Positions 14,379-23,542 of a stretch of 40,134 nucleotides of DNA are shown here, one piece after another. Every line of letters begins with the position of its first letter. The first letter of the stretch is position 1. The notes beneath the pieces are model-generated. The model was not told the origin of the DNA and did no database searches. It worked only from the letters and a program-made list of their open reading frames with translations. Source of the DNA: JAMOAW01 sp039908535 (GTDB taxonomy: Bacteria > Pseudomonadota > Magnetococcia > Magnetococcales > JADFZT01); the NCBI GenBank assembly GCA_039908535.1, contig JAMOAW010000060.1, positions 1 through 40,134 on the forward strand, written 5' to 3'. A program made the position numbers and the translations under genes.

Positions 14379-15037
14379 TGGGACGGGTGCGTATTAAAAT
14401 ATGCGGTATCACGCGTAAACAAGATGCCTATGCGGCCTTTTCTTCAGGGGCTGATGCATTAGGTTTTGTTTTCTTTTCAAAATCACCGCGCAATATTTCT
14501 CCCAAGGCAGCGGCGCAGATTGTGGAGGGGTTGCCGCCGTTTGTGACGGTGGTGGGATTGTTTGTCAACGCCACGCAAAAACAAATTCGCGATGTCATGT
14601 CTATCGTTCCATTGGATGTCATCCAACTGCATGGGGATGAAACGCCCAAATTTTGTCGAGATCTTTTAGAACGAGACCGAATCAATCGTGTGGTCAAGGC
14701 GGTGCGGGTGGCCAGTCGAACCGATCTGGAGGGATTGGAACGTTTTCCGGTCAACGCCCTTCTTCTGGATGCCAAAGTCGCTGAACACTATGGTGGAACG
14801 GGTGTTGCGTTCGATTGGTCCTTAATGGAAAATGTCTCTTTTGAGACCCCCATTATTTTAGCGGGTGGATTGGATCCTGACAATGTTGGGCGGGCGATCC
14901 ATCGAATTCGCCCCTATGCGGTGGATGTCTCCAGTGGAGTGGAACTTTCTCCTGGTATTAAAGATGCTGTAAAAATGGAGCGTTTTATACGTGCGGTGCG
15001 CAAATCAACCTGGGAAGAGGCTGGAATCATTCAATGA
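14378..15037 (+). CDS. trpF: Phosphoribosylanthranilate isomerase
   Basis: TrpF catalyses the Amadori rearrangement between the TrpD and TrpC steps. The 219 residues hold the catalytic KICGITR near the N terminus, VIQLHGDE, the barrel aspartate in LLLDAKV, and the phosphate-binding LAGGLDPDNV and VDVSSGVE. It starts in the last base of the trpC stop and overlaps accD by four bases (ATGA). In many proteobacteria trpB and trpA come next; here accD follows directly. Confidence 0.96.
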   Translation: MGRVRIKICGITRKQDAYAAFSSGADALGFVFFSKSPRNISPKAAAQIVEGLPPFVTVVGLFVNATQKQIRDVMSIVPLDVIQLHGDETPKFCRDLLERDRINRVVKAVRVASRTDLEGLERFPVNALLLDAKVAEHYGGTGVAFDWSLMENVSFETPIILAGGLDPDNVGRAIHRIRPYAVDVSSGVELSPGIKDAVKMERFIRAVRKSTWEEAGIIQ

Positions 15038-15948
15038 ACTGGATTTCACGCATCATTAAACCAAAAATCAAAGAAAATGTTCGCAGTATGCAAACACCGG
15101 AAGGATTGTGGGTCAAGTGTCCCATGTGTGGGCAGACCCTGTTTCAAAAAGAGCTGGTGCGCAATTTGGATGTGTGTCCCCAGTGTCAACATCATTTTCG
15201 TATTACGGGTTATCAACGCATTGAGTATACGTTGGATCCTGAAGGACGCGAAGAGCTTTTTGCTGGAATGCATCCCAGTGATCCTATTAAATTTAAAGAT
15301 GTCAAACGGTATCGTGATCGCATACGCGAAGCTCAAAAGAGCACGGGATTGCCCGATGCGGTTCGGGTTTTTAAAGGGACGATCAAGTCTGTTCCGGTGG
15401 TGGTGGCGGCATTTGATTTTAATTTTTTGGGGGGGTCTATGGGTTCTGTGGCTGGGGCCAAGGTGGCGCAGGGGGCTTTGGCAGCACGGGATGCCCATTG
15501 TGGATTTGTGGTTTTTCCCACCTCTGGTGGGGCTAGGATGCAAGAGGGGATCCTCTCTTTGATGATGATGGCCAAAACCTCTGCGGCTATCAACCGATTG
15601 TCTGAACGGCATCTCCCCTATATCACGGTCTTAACCGATCCTACCACTGGAGGGGTGACGGCCTCTTTTGCCATGCAGGGGGATATTATTTTGGCCGAGC
15701 CCAATGCCTTGATCTGCTTTGCTGGACCTCGGGTGATTGAACAGACCGTCCATGAAAAATTGCCAGAAGGATTTCAGCGTAGTGAATATTTATTGGAGCA
15801 TGGTTTTTTGGATCGTATCTGTCATCGCAAAGAGATTCGCGATCTTCTCGCCGATTTGCTTACCCGTCTAACGCCTGCCTTGCGCAATAAAAAAATTGCG
15901 CCGATTGAAAATACGGTAGATTATGAAGTCATTCAGGAGGAGATCTGA
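15034..15948 (+). CDS. accD: Acetyl-CoA carboxylase carboxyltransferase subunit beta
   Basis: AccD is the zinc-containing half of the carboxyltransferase that transfers CO2 from carboxybiotin to acetyl-CoA, making malonyl-CoA for fatty acid synthesis. The 304 residues begin with a four-cysteine zinc ribbon (C29, C32, C48, C51), followed by the crotonase-fold core with GGSMGSVAGAKV, SGGARMQEG and PTTGGVTASFAM. It overlaps trpF by four bases, so fatty acid and tryptophan genes share a transcript. folC follows after two decayed genes, keeping the common accD-folC order. Confidence 0.97.
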   Translation: MNWISRIIKPKIKENVRSMQTPEGLWVKCPMCGQTLFQKELVRNLDVCPQCQHHFRITGYQRIEYTLDPEGREELFAGMHPSDPIKFKDVKRYRDRIREAQKSTGLPDAVRVFKGTIKSVPVVVAAFDFNFLGGSMGSVAGAKVAQGALAARDAHCGFVVFPTSGGARMQEGILSLMMMAKTSAAINRLSERHLPYITVLTDPTTGGVTASFAMQGDIILAEPNALICFAGPRVIEQTVHEKLPEGFQRSEYLLEHGFLDRICHRKEIRDLLADLLTRLTPALRNKKIAPIENTVDYEVIQEEI

Positions 15949-15989
15949 ACGATTCTAAATGCACCTGATTGTGGTAAGAGGAGTCGCTT

Positions 15990-16422
15990 ATGGCATTGCA
16001 GCAAGCCGAACTTGACCAAATTGTTCAATATATCAAACCTCAATTGAGTCTCTGGCTCTCTGATCGCGTTTTGGATAAACCCTCGTCACTTTATGAAATT
16101 GAACTGCGTGAACGCATTGTCCCGGGTAGAGGAAGAGCTCAAACATCAACGTGAACTGATGCAACAAGGGTTTGCATTGATGGAAAAACGGTTTGAACAG
16201 GTGGAAAAACGGTTTGAGCAGGTGGATAAACGGTTTGAACAGGTGGATAAACGGTTTGAGGATATGAATAAACGGTTTGAACAGGTGGATAAACGATTTG
16301 AACAGATGGATAAACGATTTGAATCCCTGGTGCATCGGATGGACCGTTTGGTGCTTTGGTCGTTTGGGATTACCTTTACAGCGGCGGGTTTGGTGATTGC
16401 TGCACAGCGTCTGTGGCATTGA
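15990..16422 (+). pseudogene. Coiled-coil membrane protein gene, frameshifted copy 1
   Basis: ATG 15990 has a good AAGAGGAG ribosome site. The frame encodes MALQQAELDQIVQYIKPQL and continues to RERIV, then shifts: the run CCC at 16121-16123 has one C more than the second copy, and the frame stops at 16152. The +1 frame then encodes VEEELKHQRELMQQG, about eight KRFEQ(V/M)(D/E) heptads forming a coiled coil, and a C-terminal transmembrane helix (LWSFGITFTAAGLVIAAQ), ending at 16422. Repaired, the protein would have about 143 residues. Function unknown. A sequencing error or a programmed shift is possible, but the broken sister copy favours decay. Confidence 0.8.
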
Positions 16423-16473
16423 CACGTATACGCTATTTTTAAATGAGACACCGAAGAAAAGAGGAGTAGGCTT

Positions 16474-16786
16474 ATGGCATTGCAGCAAGCCGAACTTGAC
16501 CAAATTGTTCAATATATCAAACCTCAATTGAGTCTTTGGCTCTCTGACCGCGCTGCGTGAACGCATTGTCCGGGTAGAGGAAGAGCTCAAACATCAACGT
16601 GAACTGATGCAACAAGGGTTTGCATTGATGGAAAAACGGTTTGAACAGGTGGAAAAACGGTTTGAACAGATGGATAAACGATTTGAATCCCTGGTGCATC
16701 GGATGGACCGTTTGGTGCTTTGGTCGTTTGGGATCACTTTTACAGCGGCGGGTTTGGTGATTGCTGCCCAGCGTCTTTGGCATTGA
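16474..16786 (+). pseudogene. Coiled-coil membrane protein gene, deleted copy 2
   Basis: A near-identical second copy with the same ribosome site and N terminus. Relative to copy 1 it lacks 35 bases just before CTGCGTGAACGC, which shifts the frame to a TGA at 16558 after 28 codons. It also has fewer KRFEQ heptads. The remaining coiled coil and transmembrane helix are still open in the shifted frame up to 16784-16786. It has the correct two-C form at the site where copy 1 has an extra C. The two copies are therefore independently damaged products of one tandem duplication between accD and folC. Confidence 0.8.
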
Positions 16787-16811
16787 CTCGGATATTTTTT
16801 TTCTCATCATC

Positions 16812-18104
16812 ATGAAAAATCGTGTTGATTTTCTATTGAGCCGAATGGAACAACTCTCCAAGGAGACGATTTTTTTAGGCTTAGATCGGATAGAGCGGTT
16901 ATTAGTTGGGTTAGGTTCTCCGCAGGCGCATTTAAAAATAATTCATGTAGCTGGTACCAATGGGAAAGGTTCGTGCATTGCCTTTTTGGAAGCGATATTT
17001 TTGGCTCAAGGTTATCGGGTAGCAAGTTATGTTTCCCCACATTTACAATACTTTAATGAACGCATTCGTTTGCAGGGACGGGGGATTTCCGATGCTCAAT
17101 TGGTGGCTTATCTTGAACGGGTTTTGCGTGTAAATTCAGAACAATGCGCCACCTTTTTTGAGTTGACCACAGCGGCGGCCTTGGCCTGTTTTGCTGATTG
17201 GCAGCCGGATTGGGTTTTATTGGAGACTGGGCTTGGTGGACGTTTGGATGCGACCAATGCGGTTTCTCCAAAACTTTGTTTGATAAATAACATTGATTTA
17301 GATCATCAAGAATTGCTCGGAACCACTCTAGCTCAAATTGCCATGGAGAAGGGGGGAATTTTAAAATCAGGTGTTCCGGCAGCCGCCGATCCTGGTTCAA
17401 GAGAGGCTGAAGGGGTTCTTATGGCCCAGGCTCAACGCCTAAAAGTTCCATTGTGGCTCAAGGGGCAAGAGTATGACTATATTATTCAGTCTGATGGGTT
17501 ATGGCGTTATAGGGATGCTCTGGGCGAATTAACGCTTAAAGCCCCTTCTTTGGCTGGTACACATCAATTTGGTAATGCGGCTTTGGCTGTGGCTGGCATA
17601 CGTCTTTTGCAAAGACAAGGCGTTTTACTCTCTGAGCTGGCCATTCAAACTGGATTGACCAATACCTTTTGGCCTGGTCGTTTGCACTGTTTTTTAGGAC
17701 CGCCATGTTTGTTATTGGATGGTGCCCATAATCCTGCTGCGGCGCGGAGATTGGCCCAATTTTTACGGGAGATGATTTTGACCAATGGGGTGCGGCCAGA
17801 AGAGATTTTTTTAATATTTTCTGCTTTTAGAGATAAAGATATCGTTGGTATGATTCACCATTTGGCCCCCGTGGTTGGCTCCGTTTGGGTGGTTCCACTT
17901 CCTCAACCACGGGGGTCTCCTACTTTTGAATTGGCACGGCTTTGGGAAGCCATGGGTCGACCCGTGGTGGTCTGCTCTCATGTCGAACAGGCTTTACACC
18001 AGACGCGTGCGCGTTGTCCAAAAATGGGTTGTATTGTCGTCACTGGTTCTCTACATTTGGTAGGAGACGTATATTCCCTGTTGCATAAAGAGAAAATCGA
18101 TTAA
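16812..18104 (+). CDS. folC: Dihydrofolate synthase / folylpolyglutamate synthase
   Basis: FolC adds glutamate to dihydropteroate and to folates in an ATP-dependent, Mur-ligase-like reaction. The P-loop is AGTNGKGS (47-54 from this start). LLETGLGGRLDATN and LLLDGAHNPAAARRLAQFL are family signatures. I use ATG 16812 (430 residues): the longer frame would begin inside the second coiled-coil copy. No strong ribosome site is seen. The gene follows accD across the two pseudogenes, a conserved neighbour relationship in proteobacteria. Confidence 0.95.
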   Translation: MKNRVDFLLSRMEQLSKETIFLGLDRIERLLVGLGSPQAHLKIIHVAGTNGKGSCIAFLEAIFLAQGYRVASYVSPHLQYFNERIRLQGRGISDAQLVAYLERVLRVNSEQCATFFELTTAAALACFADWQPDWVLLETGLGGRLDATNAVSPKLCLINNIDLDHQELLGTTLAQIAMEKGGILKSGVPAAADPGSREAEGVLMAQAQRLKVPLWLKGQEYDYIIQSDGLWRYRDALGELTLKAPSLAGTHQFGNAALAVAGIRLLQRQGVLLSELAIQTGLTNTFWPGRLHCFLGPPCLLLDGAHNPAAARRLAQFLREMILTNGVRPEEIFLIFSAFRDKDIVGMIHHLAPVVGSVWVVPLPQPRGSPTFELARLWEAMGRPVVVCSHVEQALHQTRARCPKMGCIVVTGSLHLVGDVYSLLHKEKID

Positions 18105-18177
18105 AGTAAATGATACGAGATCTGGGAATGAAACACAGTGCGAAAAAACCGGTTTAATGGGTCACGTTATGGATGCA

Positions 18178-18289
18178 TCAGAAAGATAAAAGGCAAGATT
18201 TTTTGGGGTGAATCTCCTCTGAAACAACCGGGTCTTCCCAATCCCCCAGGGGTTGACCTTTGATTTGTTGCCTGTAGGGCTTCATGTTT
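18178..18289 (+). repeat. Palindromic element, copy F, degenerate
   Basis: A decayed copy between folC and lptD. The start (GAAAGATAAAAGGCAAGA), the AATCCCCCAGGGG of hairpin 3, the TTGACCTTTGATTTGTTG linker and the terminal CCTGTAGGGC with TTCATGTTT are recognisable, but hairpin 1 and the central purine tract are largely lost. It keeps the same orientation as the following gene, 64 bases before ATG 18354. Confidence 0.6.
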
Positions 18290-18353
18290 TGTGTTTTTTG
18301 GTACCCTGTATGGCCATCCTATTTTGATTATAAACTAACTTTGGTTGCATATA

Positions 18354-20627
18354 ATGAATTTAATTTATATTTTATTTTTTTCTCCTCTCCCTTTCTCTTT
18401 GGAATCGAGGAGGTGTTCTGAAAAAGTATGTTTTTTGCTGGCTTTTTTTTTCTGTATCTATTCGAAAGGGATATCTAAAGTTTATGCCGAGGAGTCGAAC
18501 ACGGTCAAGGAAAAGGCTTTGGCCATGGTAACCAAGGGAGGGCCTATTGATATTCATGCCGATGAAATGGAAAATGATAAAAAGCTTCAATTGATTCGTG
18601 CCCACGGTCATGTCCATATTTCCCAAGGGGATGATCTTGATCTTTCGGCCCAGGAAGCGATTTATTATATTGTGGATAAACGCATTGAAGCCACTGGGAA
18701 TATTCGTTTTATTCGCGAGGGGGATCTTTTTACTTCCGAACGCATTTTTTTGGATGTGAGTTCGGAAAAGGGGCAAATAGATCAAACCAGCATGAATCTG
18801 TTTGGACCAGGAGGCGTGGGCAATGCCGATAAGGTCATCATTTTAAATAACCATCAATTTTCACTTTACGATGCAACCTTTACGAATTGTGACTGTGATC
18901 AACCTCCCTGGATGTTAAGTTCTAAAGAGATCCAGGTGGATAAAAACAAGAACGAACTAACGTCCAAGGATATGACTTTAAGATTCATGGATGTGCCGAT
19001 ATTTTATTCTCCTTGGTGGCAACAACCGCTCAAACCGGAACGTAAAAGCGGCTTTTTGACGCCCACGGTTCAGGTGCAAAGTGGCAATGGTTTAGCCGTA
19101 GATTTTCCATATTATTGGAATATTGCGCCAAACCGAGATGCCACCCTGAGTCTGATGGGTATTTCACAACGGGGAGTCATGGGAAAATTGCATTATCGTT
19201 ATCTGGGACCGAGCTTTAGTGGTCATTTTGCTACCCATGATATTTTGGACAACGAGAGGGATCATTTTCGTGGTTTGACGGTTTGGGATCATGAGCAACA
19301 ATTGGGGCCTTGGCAGTTGGATTCTCAGTTTAAACATAGCATAACGAGAGATTTTATAAACGATTTTGATCAAAATCTTGTGGATAATACCAGTCGTCGT
19401 TTGCAATCTTCTTTTACTCTTGGTCGCCAAATCATGCGGAACAATGGCTTTTCTGCGATTCAAACTGGGATCCTTTGGGATCAAGATTTGGAGGCAACGA
19501 ACGATTTGGGGACTACGCAACAGCTTCCATATCTTGCCTTGGAAGAAGAACAAGCCATGGATTTATTGGGACCAAATTGGTGGATGAGCAGTACCATACG
19601 TTTTGACAATTTTTATCAAATGTCTGGTGACAGCACCCAACGGGTTCATTTAGCCCCGACGCTCCATTATGAACGGCCCTTATATTTTGGTCGTATGAGT
19701 TCTCAAGTGACGCTGCAAGAGACCGGTTATTTGGTCCAAGGGACTCCTTTTGAAGCGGGTCCCCCTCAAGATGATCCTTTGCATCGAGAAGCCGTGTTGG
19801 CCAACATGCGTCTGGATGGGGTACTTACACATACTTATGATGGTTTATTAAAATCTTTTGGATTAAATGGGGTGAAACACACCATAGAACCCACTGTGCA
19901 ATTGGTGACCAATGCCACCACCGATCAGGAAATGTTACCTGATTATGATGCCACCATTCGTGATTTTTCTATTACCAATCTTTTTACGGATAATCTTTAT
20001 TCTGGAGTGGACCGTATTAGCGCAGGAGAATGGGTGAGTTATGGTGTCACTTCCCGTTTGATCGGTCGTTTTCCTCAATCGGATATTTTGCAAGAGTTGG
20101 TGCGTTTGACGATTGGTCAACGTTGGGCCGCGCAAGGGGCGCGGAAGGATCAAAATGGAGACTCCTTTTCCGATATTGTGGCTGGTTTAACGTTGAATCT
20201 GTCTCGCGATTGGGACGCCATGACGTCCACACGTTATGATCACCAAAATGCATTGATTCGTTCGACCTCTTCGGCCCTTACGTATCATGCACCTCAAGGA
20301 AATTTGTTTACATTGGCCCATCATAAAAACGCTGCCAATGAGCGTACAAATAATAATGAGGAGAACAATGAAAAACTTGAAGATTTCTCATTTGGTGCGG
20401 ATATGATGCTGAATCAAAATTGGGGATGGCATCAAAAAGCGGATTATTCTTTGGAGTACGATCAAATTAAAAGTTGGCGAACCGGTTTTCGTTATCAACA
20501 TGACTGTTGGAGTCTAGATCTTTTCGGCGGACGTAATCTTTCTTTAAAGAGTGTTGAACACGAAGGGAATTTTATTGGTTTTCTTATTCATTTAAAAGGA
20601 CTTGGTGATTATGGTATCCACTCCTGA
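18354..20627 (+). CDS. lptD: LPS-assembly protein LptD
   Basis: LptD is the outer-membrane barrel that, with LptE, inserts lipopolysaccharide into the outer leaflet. About 757 residues: a signal sequence, an N-terminal OstA/LptA-like beta-jellyroll (about 65-220, with IDIHADEME, ATGNIRFIREGD and LSSKEIQVD), then a long beta-barrel with alternating aromatic strands ending in LKGLGDYGIHS. Cysteines in NCDCD and HDCW may form the interdomain disulfide known in LptD. The start is uncertain: TTG 18345 and ATG 18354 are both open, a TATAAT overlaps the latter, and the N terminus has two hydrophobic stretches, so a later start is possible. surA begins within its last codons. Confidence 0.9.
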   Translation: MNLIYILFFSPLPFSLESRRCSEKVCFLLAFFFCIYSKGISKVYAEESNTVKEKALAMVTKGGPIDIHADEMENDKKLQLIRAHGHVHISQGDDLDLSAQEAIYYIVDKRIEATGNIRFIREGDLFTSERIFLDVSSEKGQIDQTSMNLFGPGGVGNADKVIILNNHQFSLYDATFTNCDCDQPPWMLSSKEIQVDKNKNELTSKDMTLRFMDVPIFYSPWWQQPLKPERKSGFLTPTVQVQSGNGLAVDFPYYWNIAPNRDATLSLMGISQRGVMGKLHYRYLGPSFSGHFATHDILDNERDHFRGLTVWDHEQQLGPWQLDSQFKHSITRDFINDFDQNLVDNTSRRLQSSFTLGRQIMRNNGFSAIQTGILWDQDLEATNDLGTTQQLPYLALEEEQAMDLLGPNWWMSSTIRFDNFYQMSGDSTQRVHLAPTLHYERPLYFGRMSSQVTLQETGYLVQGTPFEAGPPQDDPLHREAVLANMRLDGVLTHTYDGLLKSFGLNGVKHTIEPTVQLVTNATTDQEMLPDYDATIRDFSITNLFTDNLYSGVDRISAGEWVSYGVTSRLIGRFPQSDILQELVRLTIGQRWAAQGARKDQNGDSFSDIVAGLTLNLSRDWDAMTSTRYDHQNALIRSTSSALTYHAPQGNLFTLAHHKNAANERTNNNEENNEKLEDFSFGADMMLNQNWGWHQKADYSLEYDQIKSWRTGFRYQHDCWSLDLFGGRNLSLKSVEHEGNFIGFLIHLKGLGDYGIHS

Positions 20628-21963
20628 TTCTCCTGCCACCGGGATTCGGGGCTGGTGGTTGTTTTATTTTTTTATTTTTATGATATTTCCCGCTCAGGTT
20701 GAATGTACCGTATTGGATCGCATTATTGCGGTGGTAGAGGCACAAAATTTAACCAAAAAGGAGATTGCACCGGGGATTGTCACTGATTCTGAACTCAATG
20801 AAATCATCCGACCTATTCTTGAAAAGGCGCGACGCTCTGGGACGCAAATAGACTTTGAAAGAGTGCGAAAGATGGCCTTAGATGAACTTATTTTGCGTCG
20901 TTTGCGGGAGCAGATGGCTCAGCAATTGGAGATTGTCATTACAGAGGATGAAATTGATGAACTGATGAGCAAGGTGGAGCGGGATAATCATCTGCCAGCG
21001 CATGCGTTACCGGAGGTTTTGTTGCGTCAGGGGGTCAATCTGAATAGCTATCGGCAGAATTTGCGTGATCAGTTGTTACAAAGTCGTTTGATCGCCAGGG
21101 TGATTCGTAATTTTGTCACTGTTTCAGAAGAAGAGATAGAAGATTTATACCAGAGCACCCATGATCAGAAAAAGCAAAGCGAAGAGATTCAACTTGGACA
21201 AATTGTTTTGAATGTGAGTCAGCAAGCGCAGCCGGATGAAGTTCGAGCCATTCAAGAGAAGGCACTCTTTATTAAAAAACAGTTGGAAGGTGGCGCCTCT
21301 TTATCGGCGTTAGCCAGCCAATATTCAGATGATTTTCAAGGGATCCAAGAGGGTGGTATTGATTGGTTCAAGCGAGGAGAACTGCTTCCCGAGCTTGAAA
21401 ATGCGGTTTTTGGATTAAAGCAGGGGGAGGTAACAGATCCGATTCGTTCTGTGCAAGGGTATCATCTTTTTCAACTTTTAGATCGGCGCTTGACGAATCA
21501 AAAGGAGGAATCGGACATTTTAGAGAAGGTTCACGCGCGGCATATTTTACTCAAAGTGGCGAGCATGGCCGAGCAAGAGAGTGTTGACCGCGTTCATGAG
21601 AAAATTTTAGCTATTTTGAAGGAGTATCGTGATGGGGCCTCTTTTTCTGAATTGGCCAAAAAATATTCCGAGGATGGCACGGCTGAGGATGGGGGTGATT
21701 TGGGATATTTTACCAAGGGGATGATGGTAGCTGAATTTGATGAAGCTGTTTTTGCATTAAAACAAGGCCAGGTGAGTGAGCCTGTGCGCACTCCGTTTGG
21801 CTGGCATTTGATTTTATTGGAGGAGAGGCAGGCTCTAGATCCCAATTCATTAGAGTCGCGGCGAGCCAATTTAAAAGAGCGGATAGGTCAGACGAAGATT
21901 CAATCGCGTTATCAACAATGGCTGCGGGATTTGCGTTTACGCGCTTATGTTGAGATTCGCTGA
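20602..21963 (+). CDS. surA: SurA-type periplasmic peptidylprolyl isomerase/chaperone
   Basis: SurA escorts outer-membrane proteins through the periplasm. The 453-residue protein has a signal peptide (WWLFYFFIFMIFPAQVEC), a SurA-type N-terminal helical domain, and two parvulin domains, at about residues 195-300 (ending in YHLFQLLDRR) and 305-425 (HARHILLKV, GGDLGYFTKGMM, FGWHLILLEER). It starts at ATG 20602 or 20611, overlapping the end of lptD, as in the conserved lptD-surA-pdxA order. LptD is a known SurA client in E. coli, which fits the linkage. Confidence 0.94.
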   Translation: MVIMVSTPDSPATGIRGWWLFYFFIFMIFPAQVECTVLDRIIAVVEAQNLTKKEIAPGIVTDSELNEIIRPILEKARRSGTQIDFERVRKMALDELILRRLREQMAQQLEIVITEDEIDELMSKVERDNHLPAHALPEVLLRQGVNLNSYRQNLRDQLLQSRLIARVIRNFVTVSEEEIEDLYQSTHDQKKQSEEIQLGQIVLNVSQQAQPDEVRAIQEKALFIKKQLEGGASLSALASQYSDDFQGIQEGGIDWFKRGELLPELENAVFGLKQGEVTDPIRSVQGYHLFQLLDRRLTNQKEESDILEKVHARHILLKVASMAEQESVDRVHEKILAILKEYRDGASFSELAKKYSEDGTAEDGGDLGYFTKGMMVAEFDEAVFALKQGQVSEPVRTPFGWHLILLEERQALDPNSLESRRANLKERIGQTKIQSRYQQWLRDLRLRAYVEIR

Positions 21964-21980
21964 TAGAGATTGGGCATGTG

Positions 21981-22988
21981 ATGGTGCGTAGACCGATTGC
22001 ATTTACCATGGGGGATCCAACGGGCATTGGTCCAGAGATTGTTTTGAAAGCGGTTCAAAAACCGCTTTCGGTGCCATTTGTTTGGATTGGTGATCCTGAA
22101 GTTTTGATGTTCACGGCTTCTCATCTTGGACTTTCTGTCGCTATTGAGGTTATTTCTCAGATACCGACTGGTTCTTGGCCCAATTTTTCACCGGGCACCA
22201 TTCCGGTTTTGGCGATGCGCTCGCAAGTAGAGATTGAAAAATTAACTTTTGGACATCCGCAAGCCGTCTTTGCTGGTGCGATTATAGAGAGTATTCAGAC
22301 GGCGTGTGAATTGGCGTTGTGTGGGACGATAGATGCTGTGGTGACTCCGCCGATTCACAAAGCGGTTTTACATGCGGGAGGTTTTACCTCTTTTCCTGGA
22401 CACACTGAAATGTTGGCTGCGTGGTCTGGGGGTGTTACTCCGGTTATGATGTTGGCGGGAGCGGGTTTGCGGGTGGTTCCTGTCACGATTCATTTACCTT
22501 TGGCAGGAGTTTCTCGTGAGATAACTTACGAGAAATTGATCAAGATCATGGAGATCACGTTAGAGTCGTTACGTCGGGATTTTGCTTTGCCGCATCCGCG
22601 CCTAGCGGTTGCTGGTTTAAATCCTCATGCGGGTGAAAACGGTTTTTTTGGTCGTGAGGAGATAGAGGTGATTGGACCGGTTTGCCAAGAGATGGTTAAC
22701 AGGGGTTTTTTAGTTTCAGGTCCTTGGCCGTCCGATACGCTATTTCATGCCAAAGCCCGGGGAGAATATGATGCCGTGGTTTGTATGTATCATGATCAAG
22801 CTCTCATTCCTTTGAAAATGTTGTCATTTGGTCGTGCGGTAAATATCACATTGGGGTTGCCGTTTGTGCGTACCAGTGTGGATCATGGGACGGCTTTCGA
22901 TATTGCTGGAGAAGGTCGTGCCGACCCAAGTTCTTTGTTGGCGGCGATAGAAATGGCTGGCATGATTTTGGATCACCGAGTGATTTGA
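21981..22988 (+). CDS. pdxA: 4-hydroxythreonine-4-phosphate dehydrogenase
   Basis: PdxA oxidises 4-phosphohydroxythreonine in the DXP-dependent pyridoxal phosphate pathway. The 335-residue protein begins with AFTMGDPTGIGPEIVLKA and holds the metal-site histidines in PGHTEMLA, VCMYHDQALIPLKML and VRTSVDHGTAFDIAG. It follows surA after 17 bases. ksgA, often the next gene, is absent; a repeat-rich stretch follows. Confidence 0.96.
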   Translation: MVRRPIAFTMGDPTGIGPEIVLKAVQKPLSVPFVWIGDPEVLMFTASHLGLSVAIEVISQIPTGSWPNFSPGTIPVLAMRSQVEIEKLTFGHPQAVFAGAIIESIQTACELALCGTIDAVVTPPIHKAVLHAGGFTSFPGHTEMLAAWSGGVTPVMMLAGAGLRVVPVTIHLPLAGVSREITYEKLIKIMEITLESLRRDFALPHPRLAVAGLNPHAGENGFFGREEIEVIGPVCQEMVNRGFLVSGPWPSDTLFHAKARGEYDAVVCMYHDQALIPLKMLSFGRAVNITLGLPFVRTSVDHGTAFDIAGEGRADPSSLLAAIEMAGMILDHRVI

Positions 22989-23077
22989 AATTTATTTTGT
23001 TTGTTTTTTTATGCTGGCACGTCATTTGAAGTTCTCTTGGCATATCGTGGATTAAATGCAGGCTAGGAGAGGATCAT

Positions 23078-23278
23078 ATGCGGAAAAGTAAGTTAAATTT
23101 TTATAATAGAGACGAAAAATCAGGTATGGACCCAGATTGTGAAGAGGGCAAATTTTGCCGGGTGGCAGAGTTGGAGTCGGCAAAATGGGATCTATTGGAT
23201 CTTCCCCATCTGGGTGGTTTGGATCGATTATGGATTTTACACCAAATACCCAAGCAATCGTCCAACTGGCGTTTTTGA
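23078..23278 (+). CDS. Hypothetical small ORF before the tandem elements
   Basis: A 66-codon frame with a good ribosome site (TAGGAGAGG, 5-7 bases before ATG), charged N-terminal half and WDLLDLPHLGGLDRLW in the second half. It ends where the next palindromic element begins, so its C terminus may have been cut or altered. I do not recognise a family. It lies where fliP or another flagellar gene might be expected before fliQ, but it does not resemble one. It may be a remnant or non-coding. Confidence 0.3.
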   Translation: MRKSKLNFYNRDEKSGMDPDCEEGKFCRVAELESAKWDLLDLPHLGGLDRLWILHQIPKQSSNWRF

Positions 23279-23282
23279 TTTT

Positions 23283-23370
23283 TTTTTGTTATTAAAAAAA
23301 AGAGGGGGTCTGGGGGATTCATCCCCCGGGGTTTTGTCTTTGCTTTTTTTTTGCCCGTAGGGCATGATGT
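23283..23370 (+). repeat. Palindromic element, copy G, half element
   Basis: Only the right half is present: the A8-G-A-G5 purine tract, hairpin 3 (CTGGGGGATTCATCCCCC), the T-rich linker and the terminal GCCCGTAGGGC with ATGATGT. The last bases are also the first bases (TGTATCGG) of the next copy, so G and H are joined head to tail. Confidence 0.85.
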
Positions 23371-23518
23371 ATCGGAAGATAAAAATCAAGACCTTGGGGG
23401 GTGGAGAACCGCCCCCCAAGGTCTTGATTGTCAGTTCTTAAAAAAAAGAGGGGGTCTGGGGGATTCATCCCCCAGGGTTTGGCCTTTGATTTTTTTTGCC
23501 CGCAGGGCATCATGTTCG
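23369..23518 (+). repeat. Palindromic element, copy H, upstream of fliQ
   Basis: Complete copy. Hairpin 1 is extended to CAAGACCTTGGGGGG(T)GG with an almost perfect partner reading back to GGTCTTG. The purine tract, hairpin 3, the GGCCTTTGATTTTTTTT linker and the terminal GCCCGCAGGGC with ATCATGTTCG follow. The end is 24 bases before the fliQ ATG. Confidence 0.9.
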
Positions 23519-23542
23519 TCAACATGAGGAAAGAGACGCTCC

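Noticed and set aside
16033..16590. Minus-strand frame rich in FIHLFKPFIH repeats
   Set aside because: It is the antisense shadow of the KRFEQ heptads of the coiled-coil genes; the repeats come from the sense strand.
23101..23525. Minus-strand frames starting MNPPDPLFF in the element array
   Set aside because: They are translations of the palindromic element's antisense strand and recur at every copy, with no conserved protein downstream.
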